A DNA stretch of 18,738 nucleotides, from NCBI GenBank assembly GCA_017964325.1, contig JAGCSE010000327.1:1-18738 (forward strand), given 5' to 3'. Below, piece after piece: positions 1-8,215 of the stretch. Below the pieces are notes generated by a model. That model was given only the letters and a program-made list of their open reading frames with translations. It was not told where the DNA came from and did no database searches. Position 1 is the first letter of the stretch. Each line of letters starts with the position of its first letter. Position numbers and translations under genes: made by a program. Origin of the DNA: Victivallales bacterium. Lineage in GTDB: Bacteria; Verrucomicrobiota; Lentisphaeria; Oligosphaerales; Oligosphaeraceae.

Positions 1-3000
1 GACGAGGTGCGCGCCATCTTCCTCAAGACGGTCGCGGACATGTTCGGCGGCGAGAAGTACATTCCGGACCTCGTGCGCGACAACATGAAGCTCGAGGACT
101 TCGGCAAGGGCAAGCCCCTCACCGCACGCCGCATCAAGCTCGTGAAGACCGCCATCGACCTGCTCGGCGGCGGCAAGTTCGCAGGCGGCGCGAGTGTTGA
201 CAAAGCCCGCTCGATGGGCTATCTCCCCTCCGAGCTGCCGAAGCTCGCGCACGTCGCGAATCTCTACCAGCTGGCGACAAACTGCACCGACGCGGAGGCG
301 GAGGCCGCCGCGCTCGATCCGTCCTCGAACGCGCGTCAGCTCTTTGACTGCGGAGGACGCTTCACGCTCAACGCGGACAACTTCAAGAAAGGCCTCGCCC
401 TCATGGACAAGTTCGCAGGGTGGTTCGGCAATCTCCAAGACGACTACGCAGCAGGAAAGCGTGACACGCCGACCAAGCTTAATCTCAATGCCGGCATCTG
501 CAACCGAAAAGCCGAGAAGGCGGTCCTCAAGTTCCTCTTTGAGGAAATCGCGGTCAACGGGAACCTTCCGCTTGAGGCCGAGAATCCCGAAGACGTCTTC
601 GGAATGGCGAACAACCCCGCCATGCGCTTCGTAGGTCGCAACTACACGATGTCGTTCGCGAACTCGCTGGCGCAGATTCCGCAGGATAAGCGCTCCGTCC
701 TCTACGCCGTGTTCGATGCCTTCGACAAGCTCCCCACTGATGCGGCACAGCACGCCAAGCATGCGGAGATCGAACAGGGCACGATTCTCGCGACGCGGGT
801 CTTGAAGCATCTCGACGCCGTGACGGCGCTCCAGGCCGCTAGCAAGCTCGACCGCGCCAACCTCGTTCCGCTCCTCTATCCCGATCTCAACCTCATTTCC
901 ACCGCCAGCAACCAGGAAATCAACGATGCGTTGAACATGAAGCTCGTAGGGTATGGCGACATTTTCATGTCCGTACACATGCTCGCCTCAAATTCTGGCG
1001 CGACACTGGACGAGGCAGCGGACGCCATCCGTTCAGGCAAACGTCTCGACAACGCGCCTTGGATTTCATTGGCCACTGGCCACCTCGAAGAACTGGATGG
1101 CACTCCGACAGGGGGACGCAATACGATGATCGGCGACCTCAACCGTCCCACGGCACCTGTATTCATCGAGAGCCAGACGGATGCCATCGCACCAGAGAAC
1201 ACGAAGTTCGTGTTCCATTTCACAGGCGACGAGACGCTCGTCGCAAAGCCAGGAGCCGCTGACTCGAAAGAGGTGCTCTCCTCGTGCAACGCCATCGCCG
1301 ACAAGCTCAAGGAGCTTTGCGGCGAGGTACACCTGAAGCAACTCTCTAACGTCTATTTCGCCCTTTCCCAGAGCGCGATTGGCGGCAACCTCATGGGCGG
1401 ATTGAAGGAGCATGGAATCAAGTCCAACGAACACATGGCCGTCACCTTCACAATCTCGCGCAACGACGAGACTGGCGCCATCACCATCAAGTATTCCGAG
1501 CCGAAGGGCATGCCCTTCAAGTTCAACTGGACGACGACCATCGACGTGGACGGCAACTCTGTCACGCCCCCGATGCGCATTGACCACGGCCAGTACGAGG
1601 CCGAGGCGATGAAGCACACGAGCAGGATCGTGGATCAGATTAACGGCAAGAACCAGGCGGCTGCCGAGGCGCTCGTCAAGGAAATGCTCGCCTATTGCGG
1701 CGACGACTTCGACCTCAAGGACATCGTCTCGAAGCACTTCGACAAAATCTGCATCAACGGTAGTAACAAACTGCGCCCCACGGAGCAGATCAAGGCGAGG
1801 ATTGACGCCATCCGCGACAATCTCGCCGAGGTCCGCGCGGTTGCGGACGGCAATGCCACTGCCGAAAGGGTAGGCGTCGCCTTCCTCACCAATCTTAACG
1901 GAAAAAGCGTGCCGCCAGGACTCATCGGCAAAGTCGCAAAGGCCGCCGTCACCGCGAACCCCGGTGAATACGCCAAACTCTCCGCCTCCTCCAAGCCGAA
2001 GCAACTGTTCCAAGCCGTCGTGGACCTGCGTGACGCCATCGAGCAGGTCATACGCGACGCGCATGTTGGCGATGCCCTTGAAGGCGGCGATGAAATGACA
2101 CCCGTGCGCGAATACGCATCAGAGCTTATCCTCAACCGATTCTCCACCGCGCAACTTCAGGGCGCGGTTGCCGCGTTTCGCAGTGAAACCGCCTTAAAGC
2201 TTTATAAACTCGTAATGGCCATACAGTCTGGCGACTATCCCAAAGGCGCAAATCCGACCGATGAGCAGAAAGATTCCATCCAGTCGCAAAGCTGGGCCAT
2301 CAGTTACCTCTTCGGGCTATACAACATGGCAGCTGAAATTGTCCTCCTCGGCAAGAGTGGGGGCGAATACAATGCCTTTGATGGTCCTATCGACAAAAAT
2401 GCGCTTGGTCACAAGGAAATCTTCCAGTCCGTCCTCGTCCTGGCCAACAAGGAACTTGCCGCGCAGGCCGAAGCGGCGCGCCAGAACTTGAACATCAGTG
2501 CCGGATACGACAACGCCAAGGCCCACGCGACCAACGCCTACTCAAAGGCCGGCGAAGGCAACGCCGAAAAGGTCAACAAACTCATCAACGCCGCCCTCCT
2601 GCGATGCTCCGCCAACGCAGATGCCGTTCAGGTCGTCACCAACAACATGGACGCGATCCTCGTCTCCAACACTTCGACACTACGCCCCATTGAGGCCGTT
2701 CGTGAGCGCGCCTCCGCCATCGCCGCCAACTTCGCCGAACTGCAGGCCTTTTCCCAAGGCAATCAGGCCATCTACGAGGCAGGTAAACGCCTGATGGCCA
2801 GCATGGGTGGCAAGGCTCTGCCCCCCGGAACCATCGGCAAGCTCATCCGTGCCGCCTCGAACACGAAGATCGACGCCATCCGCAAGCTCTCGTCCCGCTC
2901 GTCGGGCCCCGACATCCACCGCGCCGTCACGCAGTTCCGCGACAACCTCGTGCAGGCGATGGCCGCGAGCGGCGCCGAGGAGGCGACGGTCGGGGCGGAC

Positions 3001-3357
3001 GAGAAGCAGCCGTGCCGCAACTTCATCGCCGCAATCCTGATGAACCGCTGCGGCGACAGGACGCTTCACGCGATGCGGGGCGCCTTCGAGGGCGAAACGG
3101 CCGGCAAATTGCTCGTGCTCTACGGTGCCATCGCCAATGGCGACTTCAACCAAGGCCTCGACCAGGAAACCGCCGTCCGCCTCGAAGACGAGTCCGGCTC
3201 CCACATGTCGCATCTCGCCGCCCTCAAGGACACCATCGACCTGGCCGTCGGCGGACACGTCGGCATGGGGCTCGTCCCCTTCAGCCAGAATCTCAACGCC
3301 GACGAAATCGGCGGCCCCGACATCTTCAACGACCTCGTGGCCATCGTATCGCGCTAG
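1..3357 (+). CDS. Large repeat-containing protein of unknown function (5' end outside window)
   Basis: The reading frame is open from the first base, so the true start probably lies upstream; the first possible start inside the window is a GTG at 7, giving 1116 residues. I do not recognise the family. The C-terminal half is an internal duplication. Numbering from the GTG at 7, residues about 550-810 and 852-1116 align over their length with an offset of about 303: LRPTEQIKARIDAIRDNLAE (589) against LRPIEAVRERASAIAANFAE (892), then VPPGLIGKVAKAA against LPPGTIGKLIRAA, then IQSGDYPKG against IANGDFNQG, and similar C-terminal ends. Between about 400 and 525 is a segment with beta-strand character (KFVFHFTGDE, FKFNWTTTIDVDG). 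The rest is Ala-rich and probably helical. No membrane segment or signal is visible in the part present. Third codon positions are dominated by G/C, unlike the genes from 4157 onward. It could be a secreted effector-like or structural protein; that is only a guess. Confidence 0.8.
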   Translation, partial: DEVRAIFLKTVADMFGGEKYIPDLVRDNMKLEDFGKGKPLTARRIKLVKTAIDLLGGGKFAGGASVDKARSMGYLPSELPKLAHVANLYQLATNCTDAEAEAAALDPSSNARQLFDCGGRFTLNADNFKKGLALMDKFAGWFGNLQDDYAAGKRDTPTKLNLNAGICNRKAEKAVLKFLFEEIAVNGNLPLEAENPEDVFGMANNPAMRFVGRNYTMSFANSLAQIPQDKRSVLYAVFDAFDKLPTDAAQHAKHAEIEQGTILATRVLKHLDAVTALQAASKLDRANLVPLLYPDLNLISTASNQEINDALNMKLVGYGDIFMSVHMLASNSGATLDEAADAIRSGKRLDNAPWISLATGHLEELDGTPTGGRNTMIGDLNRPTAPVFIESQTDAIAPENTKFVFHFTGDETLVAKPGAADSKEVLSSCNAIADKLKELCGEVHLKQLSNVYFALSQSAIGGNLMGGLKEHGIKSNEHMAVTFTISRNDETGAITIKYSEPKGMPFKFNWTTTIDVDGNSVTPPMRIDHGQYEAEAMKHTSRIVDQINGKNQAAAEALVKEMLAYCGDDFDLKDIVSKHFDKICINGSNKLRPTEQIKARIDAIRDNLAEVRAVADGNATAERVGVAFLTNLNGKSVPPGLIGKVAKAAVTANPGEYAKLSASSKPKQLFQAVVDLRDAIEQVIRDAHVGDALEGGDEMTPVREYASELILNRFSTAQLQGAVAAFRSETALKLYKLVMAIQSGDYPKGANPTDEQKDSIQSQSWAISYLFGLYNMAAEIVLLGKSGGEYNAFDGPIDKNALGHKEIFQSVLVLANKELAAQAEAARQNLNISAGYDNAKAHATNAYSKAGEGNAEKVNKLINAALLRCSANADAVQVVTNNMDAILVSNTSTLRPIEAVRERASAIAANFAELQAFSQGNQAIYEAGKRLMASMGGKALPPGTIGKLIRAASNTKIDAIRKLSSRSSGPDIHRAVTQFRDNLVQAMAASGAEEATVGADEKQPCRNFIAAILMNRCGDRTLHAMRGAFEGETAGKLLVLYGAIANGDFNQGLDQETAVRLEDESGSHMSHLAALKDTIDLAVGGHVGMGLVPFSQNLNADEIGGPDIFNDLVAIVSR

Positions 3358-3447
3358 CTACATGGAGTCCTCATTGGCGATTTCAAGCGCATACCCGTTG
3401 TCGCTTTGTTACTGTGCCACCGCAGTCGCGGCTATCAGACTATCCGC

Positions 3448-3730
3448 TTCACTAGCGTTTGCAAATGCCTCAATCACCTCATCCTGACCAGTGAGGAGCA
3501 ATTGAGATATGCCATCAGTGAATATCTTGAGTGCTACCGCCAAGAGCGGCCCACGTGGGGCCGCTCTTGGCGGTAGGATGATAAAGCCGCGACCGCAAGA
3601 CGCGGACGACAAGATCGCCTGCTCGGAGCGTCTGGGCGGTCTGCTCAAAAACTACTACAGGGGACGGAGGGGGCATGAGGGATTTTTGTTATACCGCCAA
3701 AGGAGTTTTCCGACGCAGGATTTCACCTGA
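3448..3730 (+). pseudogene. Decayed integrase/transposase (rve-type) C-terminal fragment
   Basis: In the frame that continues from the stop of the large gene, 3466-3552 reads CLNHLILTSEEQ, RYAISEYLECYRQERP. This matches the pattern at the C-terminus of DDE integrase-type transposases (CLNH-hydrophobic, then ...YYxxERPHQGL). The frame ends at a TAG (3574-3576). One frame over, 3563-3661 continues the same protein as LGGRMIKPRPQDADDKIAC and SERLGGLLKNYYR, a tail I associate with integrases in PVC genomes, then runs on to a TGA at 3728. The catalytic core is absent and the expected HQG after ERP is missing, so this is a frameshifted relic rather than an active element. The likely left edge is near 3448-3460; the sequence between 3358 and there is not recognisable. 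The family assignment is from memory of the motif pattern. Confidence 0.65.
3534..3576. repeat. Perfect 19-bp inverted repeat with 5-nt loop
   Basis: The left arm CTACCGCCAAGAGCGGCCC (3534-3552) and right arm GGGCCGCTCTTGGCGGTAG (3558-3576) are exact reverse complements around the loop ACGTG. No T-run follows on either strand, so it is a poor intrinsic terminator. It lies exactly at the frameshift of the integrase relic: the left arm encodes YRQERP and the right arm ends in the LGGR codons. It may have arisen by template-switch conversion of an imperfect palindrome. Confidence 0.9.
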
Positions 3731-4156
3731 GGGGCAGTGGCATCCATTGGTTCTCCGAAGCAAGGCCTTTATGTGGAACGCATATCCCGTCTGTTTTGAG
3801 CATGGTTACGAGGCATGGGGTGTTCTCCGCACCATCCGAAATCACGCCATATTTTTCTGAGATGCCATAAAAAGTCTGGCTTTTACATTTTCTATCAGTA
3901 GCCCACAGGCAAATGAATTATCCACCTCAAAATTGGTCACGAAGCGTTGTTTCAAGCAATTTTTTTATCTCTGCCTATTCTTTTCCACAAGATACTTGAA
4001 TTTTATTCAAGTGCCTTGTTTTTATTAAGTTGACTACTTTTCTTAAAGTACCCCCCCCCCTGGCGCAATATGCTTGTTTTTTCATCGCTGCGGTAGTTCC
4101 AGTTCCCATATCAAAATATCCTGCATGGTAAATACAAAGTCAATTGGAGAAGCAAT
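3731..4156. other. AT-rich intergenic region with a ten-C tract and a small hairpin
   Basis: I see no convincing gene in these ~430 bases; an overlapping short reading frame at 3675-3860 lacks any recognisable motif. Composition falls from GC-rich to AT-rich near 3850. The palindrome ACTTGAAT-TTT-ATTCAAGT lies at 3994-4012, and ten consecutive C occupy 4051-4060, about 97 bases before the ogt start. A clear promoter pair was not found. The region presumably holds the promoter for ogt and perhaps the right edge of the decayed mobile element. Confidence 0.55.
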
Positions 4157-4654
4157 ATGTTCATGACAAAATATGAGTCTCCTGTCGGTTTTTTAACACT
4201 GGTGTCCAATGGAAGCCAGTTGACAGGGTTATTCATAGACGGACAGTGCTTTTTTCCAGACTTGTCTAGGGCGGAAATGAAAAGGGATTTGGTTGTTTTT
4301 AATGATGCAATTCGTTGGCTGGACGATTATTTCGCTGGAAATCAGCCAGAATTGGAAAGAGTCCCGCTTATGTTTGAAGGCACACCTTTCAGAATGGCGG
4401 TATGGGAACTGTTGAAGGAGATTCCCTACGGAGGGATAACGACTTATGGAATATTGGCGCGAGATTTGAATGAACGAGAAGGGATGAAAACGTGTGCAAG
4501 AGCGGTCGGAAATGCGGTCGGTCACAATCCAATCTCCATCATTGTTCCATGCCATCGAGTTATTGGAGCAGACGGACGGTTGACAGGCTATGCAGGTGGG
4601 CTGGAAGTGAAACAAAAACTGCTTCTTTTTGAACAAGAAAGAAATCATAAATAA
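4157..4654 (+). CDS. ogt: Methylated-DNA--protein-cysteine S-methyltransferase (O6-alkylguanine repair)
   Basis: Suicide repair protein that transfers the alkyl group from O6-alkylguanine in DNA to its own cysteine. The active-site motif IIVPCHRVIG is present with Cys132; the conserved helix RAVGNAVGHNP containing the Asn hinge (N119) and the DNA-binding segment TPFRMAVWELLKEIPYG lie upstream, and the GYAGGLEVKQKLLLFE end is typical. At 165 residues it is a normal Ogt without an Ada regulatory domain. The ATG at 4157 is preferred over the in-frame ATG at 4163 because GGAGA ends 6 bases before it, against 12 for the second. The oxidoreductase gene starts 27 bases after the stop on the same strand, so co-transcription is likely, though no functional link is obvious. 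Confidence 0.95.
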   Translation: MFMTKYESPVGFLTLVSNGSQLTGLFIDGQCFFPDLSRAEMKRDLVVFNDAIRWLDDYFAGNQPELERVPLMFEGTPFRMAVWELLKEIPYGGITTYGILARDLNEREGMKTCARAVGNAVGHNPISIIVPCHRVIGADGRLTGYAGGLEVKQKLLLFEQERNHK

Positions 4655-4681
4655 CTATAATAAGAAACAAGAAGACAAGAC

Positions 4682-5692
4682 ATGAAAAAGATTGGATTGA
4701 TGGGTTGTGGAACGGTTGCAGATTACGGACATATACCTGTATTGAAATCAACAGAAGGTTTGGAGTTGTATGCCGTGTTCGAACCGAACCCTGAACGGCT
4801 TCGGCAGATGCAGGAGAAACATGGCATCGCGTTGGGCTTCATGGATGAAAAGGCGTTTTTCGAAAGCGGCATTGATGCCGTGAGCATCACGTCGCCTGCA
4901 CCGTGCCATCTGGCGAACATTCGTTCCGCCTGTAAATTCGGGAAGCACATCCTTTGTGAGAAGCCACTCGGCATGAGCGAAGAAGAATGCCGTGAGATCA
5001 TCGATATGGCGAAAAAGGCGAATGTCATGCTGTTTACTGGATTCGATTATCGGTTCAGTCCTGCGGCGTTGAAAATCCGTGAGTTGATTCGCGATGGCGC
5101 AATCGGCGAACTGAAGTCATTGCGGTTGATATACATCTGGAACTGTCACGGCAAAGGGAGTTTTGATGAGAAAGGCAAGTGGGTCGAAAATGAACGCCGC
5201 AAAGGTCGTATGCTGGAGGGAGGTCCGATGGTGGATTGCGGCGTGCATCAGATTGATCTGGCCCGTTTCTGGACGGGAAGCGAAGTGGTCGCGTGGTCGG
5301 AAGCGGGAGCATGGGTGGACGAATACGAGGCTCCCGATCACATGTATCTTCACATGGACCATGCCAACGGCGCCCATACGATGGTGGAAATCAGCTATTC
5401 GTACTGCCATACATGCCAGCAACCTGTGAATCTTTTCACGTATGATCTGATCGGCACGAAGGGCGTCATTCGTTATGATCGAGGCACGAAGTTGTTCGAG
5501 ATGCGCAACGACAAAGGCGTCTTCACATACGATTTCTCGCCGGAGAAGAACTTTGCGGCGTTGTACGTCCATTATCGTGAAGCATTGGAACAGGGCGGTT
5601 CCGACCTGCTGCCGACTGGACTGGACGGTTTGATGGCGGCGAAAATCTCCCGCGAAGCGACTGATCGGTTGATGGCCGCCCATCGGCGGTGA
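4682..5692 (+). CDS. Gfo/Idh/MocA family oxidoreductase
   Basis: NAD(P)-dependent sugar or cyclitol dehydrogenase-like enzyme, presumably cytoplasmic. The N-terminal Rossmann fold begins MKKIGLMGCGTVADYGHIP, with the dinucleotide-binding glycine motif. The family EKP motif is at 93-95 (K94), and the substrate-domain signature GGPMVDCGVHQIDLARFW gives D185 and the probable catalytic H189. The length of 336 residues is usual. It has no twin-arginine or other signal peptide, unlike many secreted PVC members. The substrate cannot be read from the sequence. The Shine-Dalgarno is weak (AAGAAG, 7 bases before ATG). The gene is followed by a strong hairpin and faces the minus-strand oxidoreductase-DUF1080 gene. 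Confidence 0.93.
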   Translation: MKKIGLMGCGTVADYGHIPVLKSTEGLELYAVFEPNPERLRQMQEKHGIALGFMDEKAFFESGIDAVSITSPAPCHLANIRSACKFGKHILCEKPLGMSEEECREIIDMAKKANVMLFTGFDYRFSPAALKIRELIRDGAIGELKSLRLIYIWNCHGKGSFDEKGKWVENERRKGRMLEGGPMVDCGVHQIDLARFWTGSEVVAWSEAGAWVDEYEAPDHMYLHMDHANGAHTMVEISYSYCHTCQQPVNLFTYDLIGTKGVIRYDRGTKLFEMRNDKGVFTYDFSPEKNFAALYVHYREALEQGGSDLLPTGLDGLMAAKISREATDRLMAAHRR

Positions 5693-5724
5693 CAAGCCGG
5701 AAAAAGGCGGTGTAGTACAAAAGA

Positions 5725-5758
5725 AAAGGGCTGTTGCAGCCCGAGGCAACAGCCCTTT
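5725..5758. terminator. Bidirectional rho-independent terminator between convergent genes
   Basis: A perfect 13-bp stem, AAAGGGCTGTTGC (5725-5737) with GCAACAGCCCTTT (5746-5758), encloses an 8-base loop. On the minus strand the stem is followed by TTTTCTTTT, a good U-tail for transcripts coming from the 5808 gene. On the plus strand the tail is weaker (TTTGAGTTATT). It sits between the two convergent oxidoreductase genes. Confidence 0.85.
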
Positions 5759-5807
5759 GAGTTATTGTGAATGTTGTTTTTCGCTCAACGGCGGGACGCC
5801 GTCGTTA

Positions 5808-7376
5808 CTATAGTTCGTTGATGAGGATGCTTTTCAGGTCGGCGGCGTTCTTACGGAGATAGAAGCCGATGGTGCCTTTACGGGCATGCTTGGCTGCCTG
5901 CGGGCAGTCGTCCAACATACATTCCTGCACAACCTTGCCGTTGGCGGTGACGGTCAGCTTGCCTTTTTCGCAACGGACGTGGACCCATTGCCAGCCGGAG
6001 CCTGCGCCGATGTTGCTCATCGGCGCTTTGATTTCGCGGAGGGCTCCGGATGTTTCAGGGCTGACGGGCTCCATACGGTCGTCCGCATTGACAATCTGGA
6101 AGCCGGTCTGGGGGCCTTTGACCGGATCAGCCCAGAAGACGACATCGACTTCTGCACGGTTGTCGAGACGGCGTTCAAAGCGCAGTTCGAAATCACCGAT
6201 CTCCTTGTCAAGCCAAACGTATGAGCCTTCCTTTGTGGAGGAAAGGAGGCCGCCTTTGGAAGTCCATGCGCGCGGGACGTTCATTTTGAGTCCCTTCGTG
6301 TCTTTGCCGTTGTAGAAGAGCTTGAAGCCTTCGGCCTCTTCGTCGTCGGAAACGAACGTGGGCCAGTCCGGACAGACGAGTTCGCCGGTCTTGAGCATGG
6401 AGAGGAAGGGGGAGTCTTTGACGTTCTTCAACGGGAGCATGACACGTTGATGGAGGCGAGATGATTCATAAGTTGCGAAAATAAGTTCAGTTGCGGCTAA
6501 GGCGTGTTTGCTGCAAGTCAATGATTCGATGCCGTTCTGGACCCAGTCAAGACTCGCGAGAATATGGAGGACGGTGTCGTCGCCACGGACGCCTTTCAAA
6601 TCGACATCCTCCCAATCCTTGCCCTGTGCGAATACTTTGATCCTGCCATGCCAGATGTCCATCATGCCTTCCGTGCCGATAAGGCGGATTTCGTAGGGCG
6701 TGCTGGTTCCGCTTCCGGTGGTCATTAAGCCGGTGACGTCATTGGGCCATTTGATGTAGGAGAGTCCGGCGGTTTCGACGCGGGCACCGAAGACGGAGGT
6801 GTCCGCCGCGCAGCCGATGTTGCCGAGAACCCATGTCGCTTGGAGGTCGTCGTTAAAGAAATTCATCATGTCGAACCAATGAGTGCCCCAATCGAAGAGG
6901 TTGGAGGTATTCATTTCCATACGTGTGAGCTTGCCGATGACGCCTTCATCGAGCAGTTTTTTGGCGGTTGACCAGCTTGCACCGTAACGGCGTTGATGGC
7001 AGAACGTCATCTTGATGCCACGTTTTTCGCAGGCATTGTACATCTTGAGGGCTTCGCCGTATGTCGGTGCCATGGGTTTTTCGGCATTGATGAGTTTTGG
7101 CGCGTATGAAGCGGAGGCGATATCAAGAACAGCTTGACAATGGAGCTTGGGCCAGAGACACATGGAAACGACATCCAGCTTTTCCTTTTCCAGCATTTCA
7201 TGATAATCCGTATAGATTTTCTTGAAACCGAAATTGTCCTTAAAACGTTGTGCGGCAGGCTTGTGAATATCTGCGCAAGCTGCAAGAATCACACGGTCTC
7301 CAGCTGCTTTGTAACCAGAGGCGTGGGCCCAGCCGCGACCACCGCAACCAATGATACCGACTCGTAATGCTTTCAT
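5808..7376 (-). CDS. Gfo/Idh/MocA oxidoreductase fused to a C-terminal DUF1080 (3-keto-disaccharide hydrolase) domain
   Basis: A two-domain protein of 522 residues. Residues 1-~335 form a Gfo/Idh/MocA oxidoreductase: VGIIGCGGRGWAHASGY at the N-terminus, EKP at 99-101, and FDWGTHWFDMMNFF with D162/H166 in the usual catalytic region. Residues ~348-522 look like the jelly-roll DUF1080 family: GFKLFYNGKDTKGLK, GDFELRFERRLD, TGFQIVN, ETSGALREIKAP, WQWVHVRCEKGKLTVTANG, and a final IGFYLRKN...LKSILINEL. DUF1080 members include hydrolases of 3-keto-glycosides, the products of C3 oxidation of sugars by enzymes of the first type, so the fusion could channel an oxidised sugar between two active sites. 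There is no signal peptide. AGGAG lies 6 bases before ATG. It is the last gene of a minus-strand run, 35 bases after the PHP gene. The DUF1080 part could instead only bind sugar. Confidence 0.88.
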   Translation of the reverse strand: MKALRVGIIGCGGRGWAHASGYKAAGDRVILAACADIHKPAAQRFKDNFGFKKIYTDYHEMLEKEKLDVVSMCLWPKLHCQAVLDIASASYAPKLINAEKPMAPTYGEALKMYNACEKRGIKMTFCHQRRYGASWSTAKKLLDEGVIGKLTRMEMNTSNLFDWGTHWFDMMNFFNDDLQATWVLGNIGCAADTSVFGARVETAGLSYIKWPNDVTGLMTTGSGTSTPYEIRLIGTEGMMDIWHGRIKVFAQGKDWEDVDLKGVRGDDTVLHILASLDWVQNGIESLTCSKHALAATELIFATYESSRLHQRVMLPLKNVKDSPFLSMLKTGELVCPDWPTFVSDDEEAEGFKLFYNGKDTKGLKMNVPRAWTSKGGLLSSTKEGSYVWLDKEIGDFELRFERRLDNRAEVDVVFWADPVKGPQTGFQIVNADDRMEPVSPETSGALREIKAPMSNIGAGSGWQWVHVRCEKGKLTVTANGKVVQECMLDDCPQAAKHARKGTIGFYLRKNAADLKSILINEL

Positions 7377-7411
7377 GGAATCTCCTTTCTAACTGGTTGT
7401 TTTTGAAATGA

Positions 7412-8206
7412 CTATATTCTTTTCATGGTTTGGAAAGCGTATGTAAAAACTGAATAGCCTGCATCTTGCAGGCATTGTTCCGCTTCAGGAAAGAAGCGTT
7501 TTAGATGCCGTGTATCATGGGCGTCCGACGAAATGAGCATGGGAATGCCCAGTTCATGGGCGGCCTTCAGAATATTTCTGGATGGATATGCGGATTTGCA
7601 TGGTTTTGCCCAGCCAGCGGTGTTGATTTCCATGACGATATTCGCCGTCTTGATGGCTTTCAATGCCGCAAGTGCCTCATCTGTATAATCATAGCTAGGG
7701 TAGAAATTGAATTTTTTCGGAAGGTCCAGATGACCGATGAATGAATACAGGCCGGATTCGGCGGCAAGACGGATTTTTGTCCAATAATCATGCCAGATTT
7801 CATCGATTCCGCCAGGAGGGAGTGCCTCCCAACAAGCCGCCGTGTGGTCGATGGGAAATTCGTTGGAGAAATGTACGGAACCGATTAGATAATCAAAAGG
7901 ATATTGTAAAAGCTCTTTTGCGACATCTTGCGCGTTTTCCGGGAAGAAATCCACTTCCATTCCAAGACGGATGGTGAATGAGTCCGTTTCAAACTCCTTT
8001 TTGCAGGCAAGACAGGCCTCAACATATTCCGCAAGCTTTGTTTTGTCAATACTATAACTTGTGATTTCGTTGTCACCGAAAGGTGCTTTCACATAATGGT
8101 CGCTGAGGCCGAATTCATGGAATCCGGCCTCGCGGGCGGCACGGTACATATCGCGCATATCGTTTGCGCCGTCGCTCCAATTGCAATGATTATGGTATGA
8201 ATTCAT
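7412..8206 (-). CDS. PHP-domain histidinol-phosphatase (HisJ/HisK-type)
   Basis: A metal-dependent phosphoesterase of the PHP superfamily, 264 residues. The full set of metal ligands is visible: YHNHCNWSDG (H5, H7, D12), LSDH (H37), MEVDF (E84), GSVHF (H112), GHLDLPKKF (H159) and SSDAHD (D228, H230). Length and motif spacing fit the bacterial HisJ-type histidinol-phosphatases, which convert L-histidinol phosphate to histidinol, but no other his gene is in the window, so another small phosphoester is possible. The start is 9 bases after the stop of the SUI1-like gene with no clear Shine-Dalgarno, so translation is probably coupled. Confidence 0.87.
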   Translation of the reverse strand: MNSYHNHCNWSDGANDMRDMYRAAREAGFHEFGLSDHYVKAPFGDNEITSYSIDKTKLAEYVEACLACKKEFETDSFTIRLGMEVDFFPENAQDVAKELLQYPFDYLIGSVHFSNEFPIDHTAACWEALPPGGIDEIWHDYWTKIRLAAESGLYSFIGHLDLPKKFNFYPSYDYTDEALAALKAIKTANIVMEINTAGWAKPCKSAYPSRNILKAAHELGIPMLISSDAHDTRHLKRFFPEAEQCLQDAGYSVFTYAFQTMKRI

Positions 8207-8215
8207 AGTAAAATA

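Noticed and set aside
1066..2064. Minus-strand 332-residue ORF opposite the large gene
   Set aside because: A long antisense frame is expected opposite a high-GC3 coding sequence. Its composition is that of a mirror frame and it has no recognisable motif.
3509..3730. Plus-strand 73-residue ORF
   Set aside because: It is the out-of-frame second half of the integrase relic (LGGR...SERLGGLLKNYYR) and not an independent gene; its ATG lies in the first frame's coding region.
5117..5749. Minus-strand 210-residue ORF opposite the first oxidoreductase
   Set aside because: It shadows a well-supported Gfo/Idh gene and crosses the terminator hairpin.
5780..5805. Stem ACGGCG-GGA-CGCCGT as a second terminator
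   Set aside because: Only 6 bp and without a T-run; the 13-bp hairpin at 5725-5758 is a better terminator for both genes.
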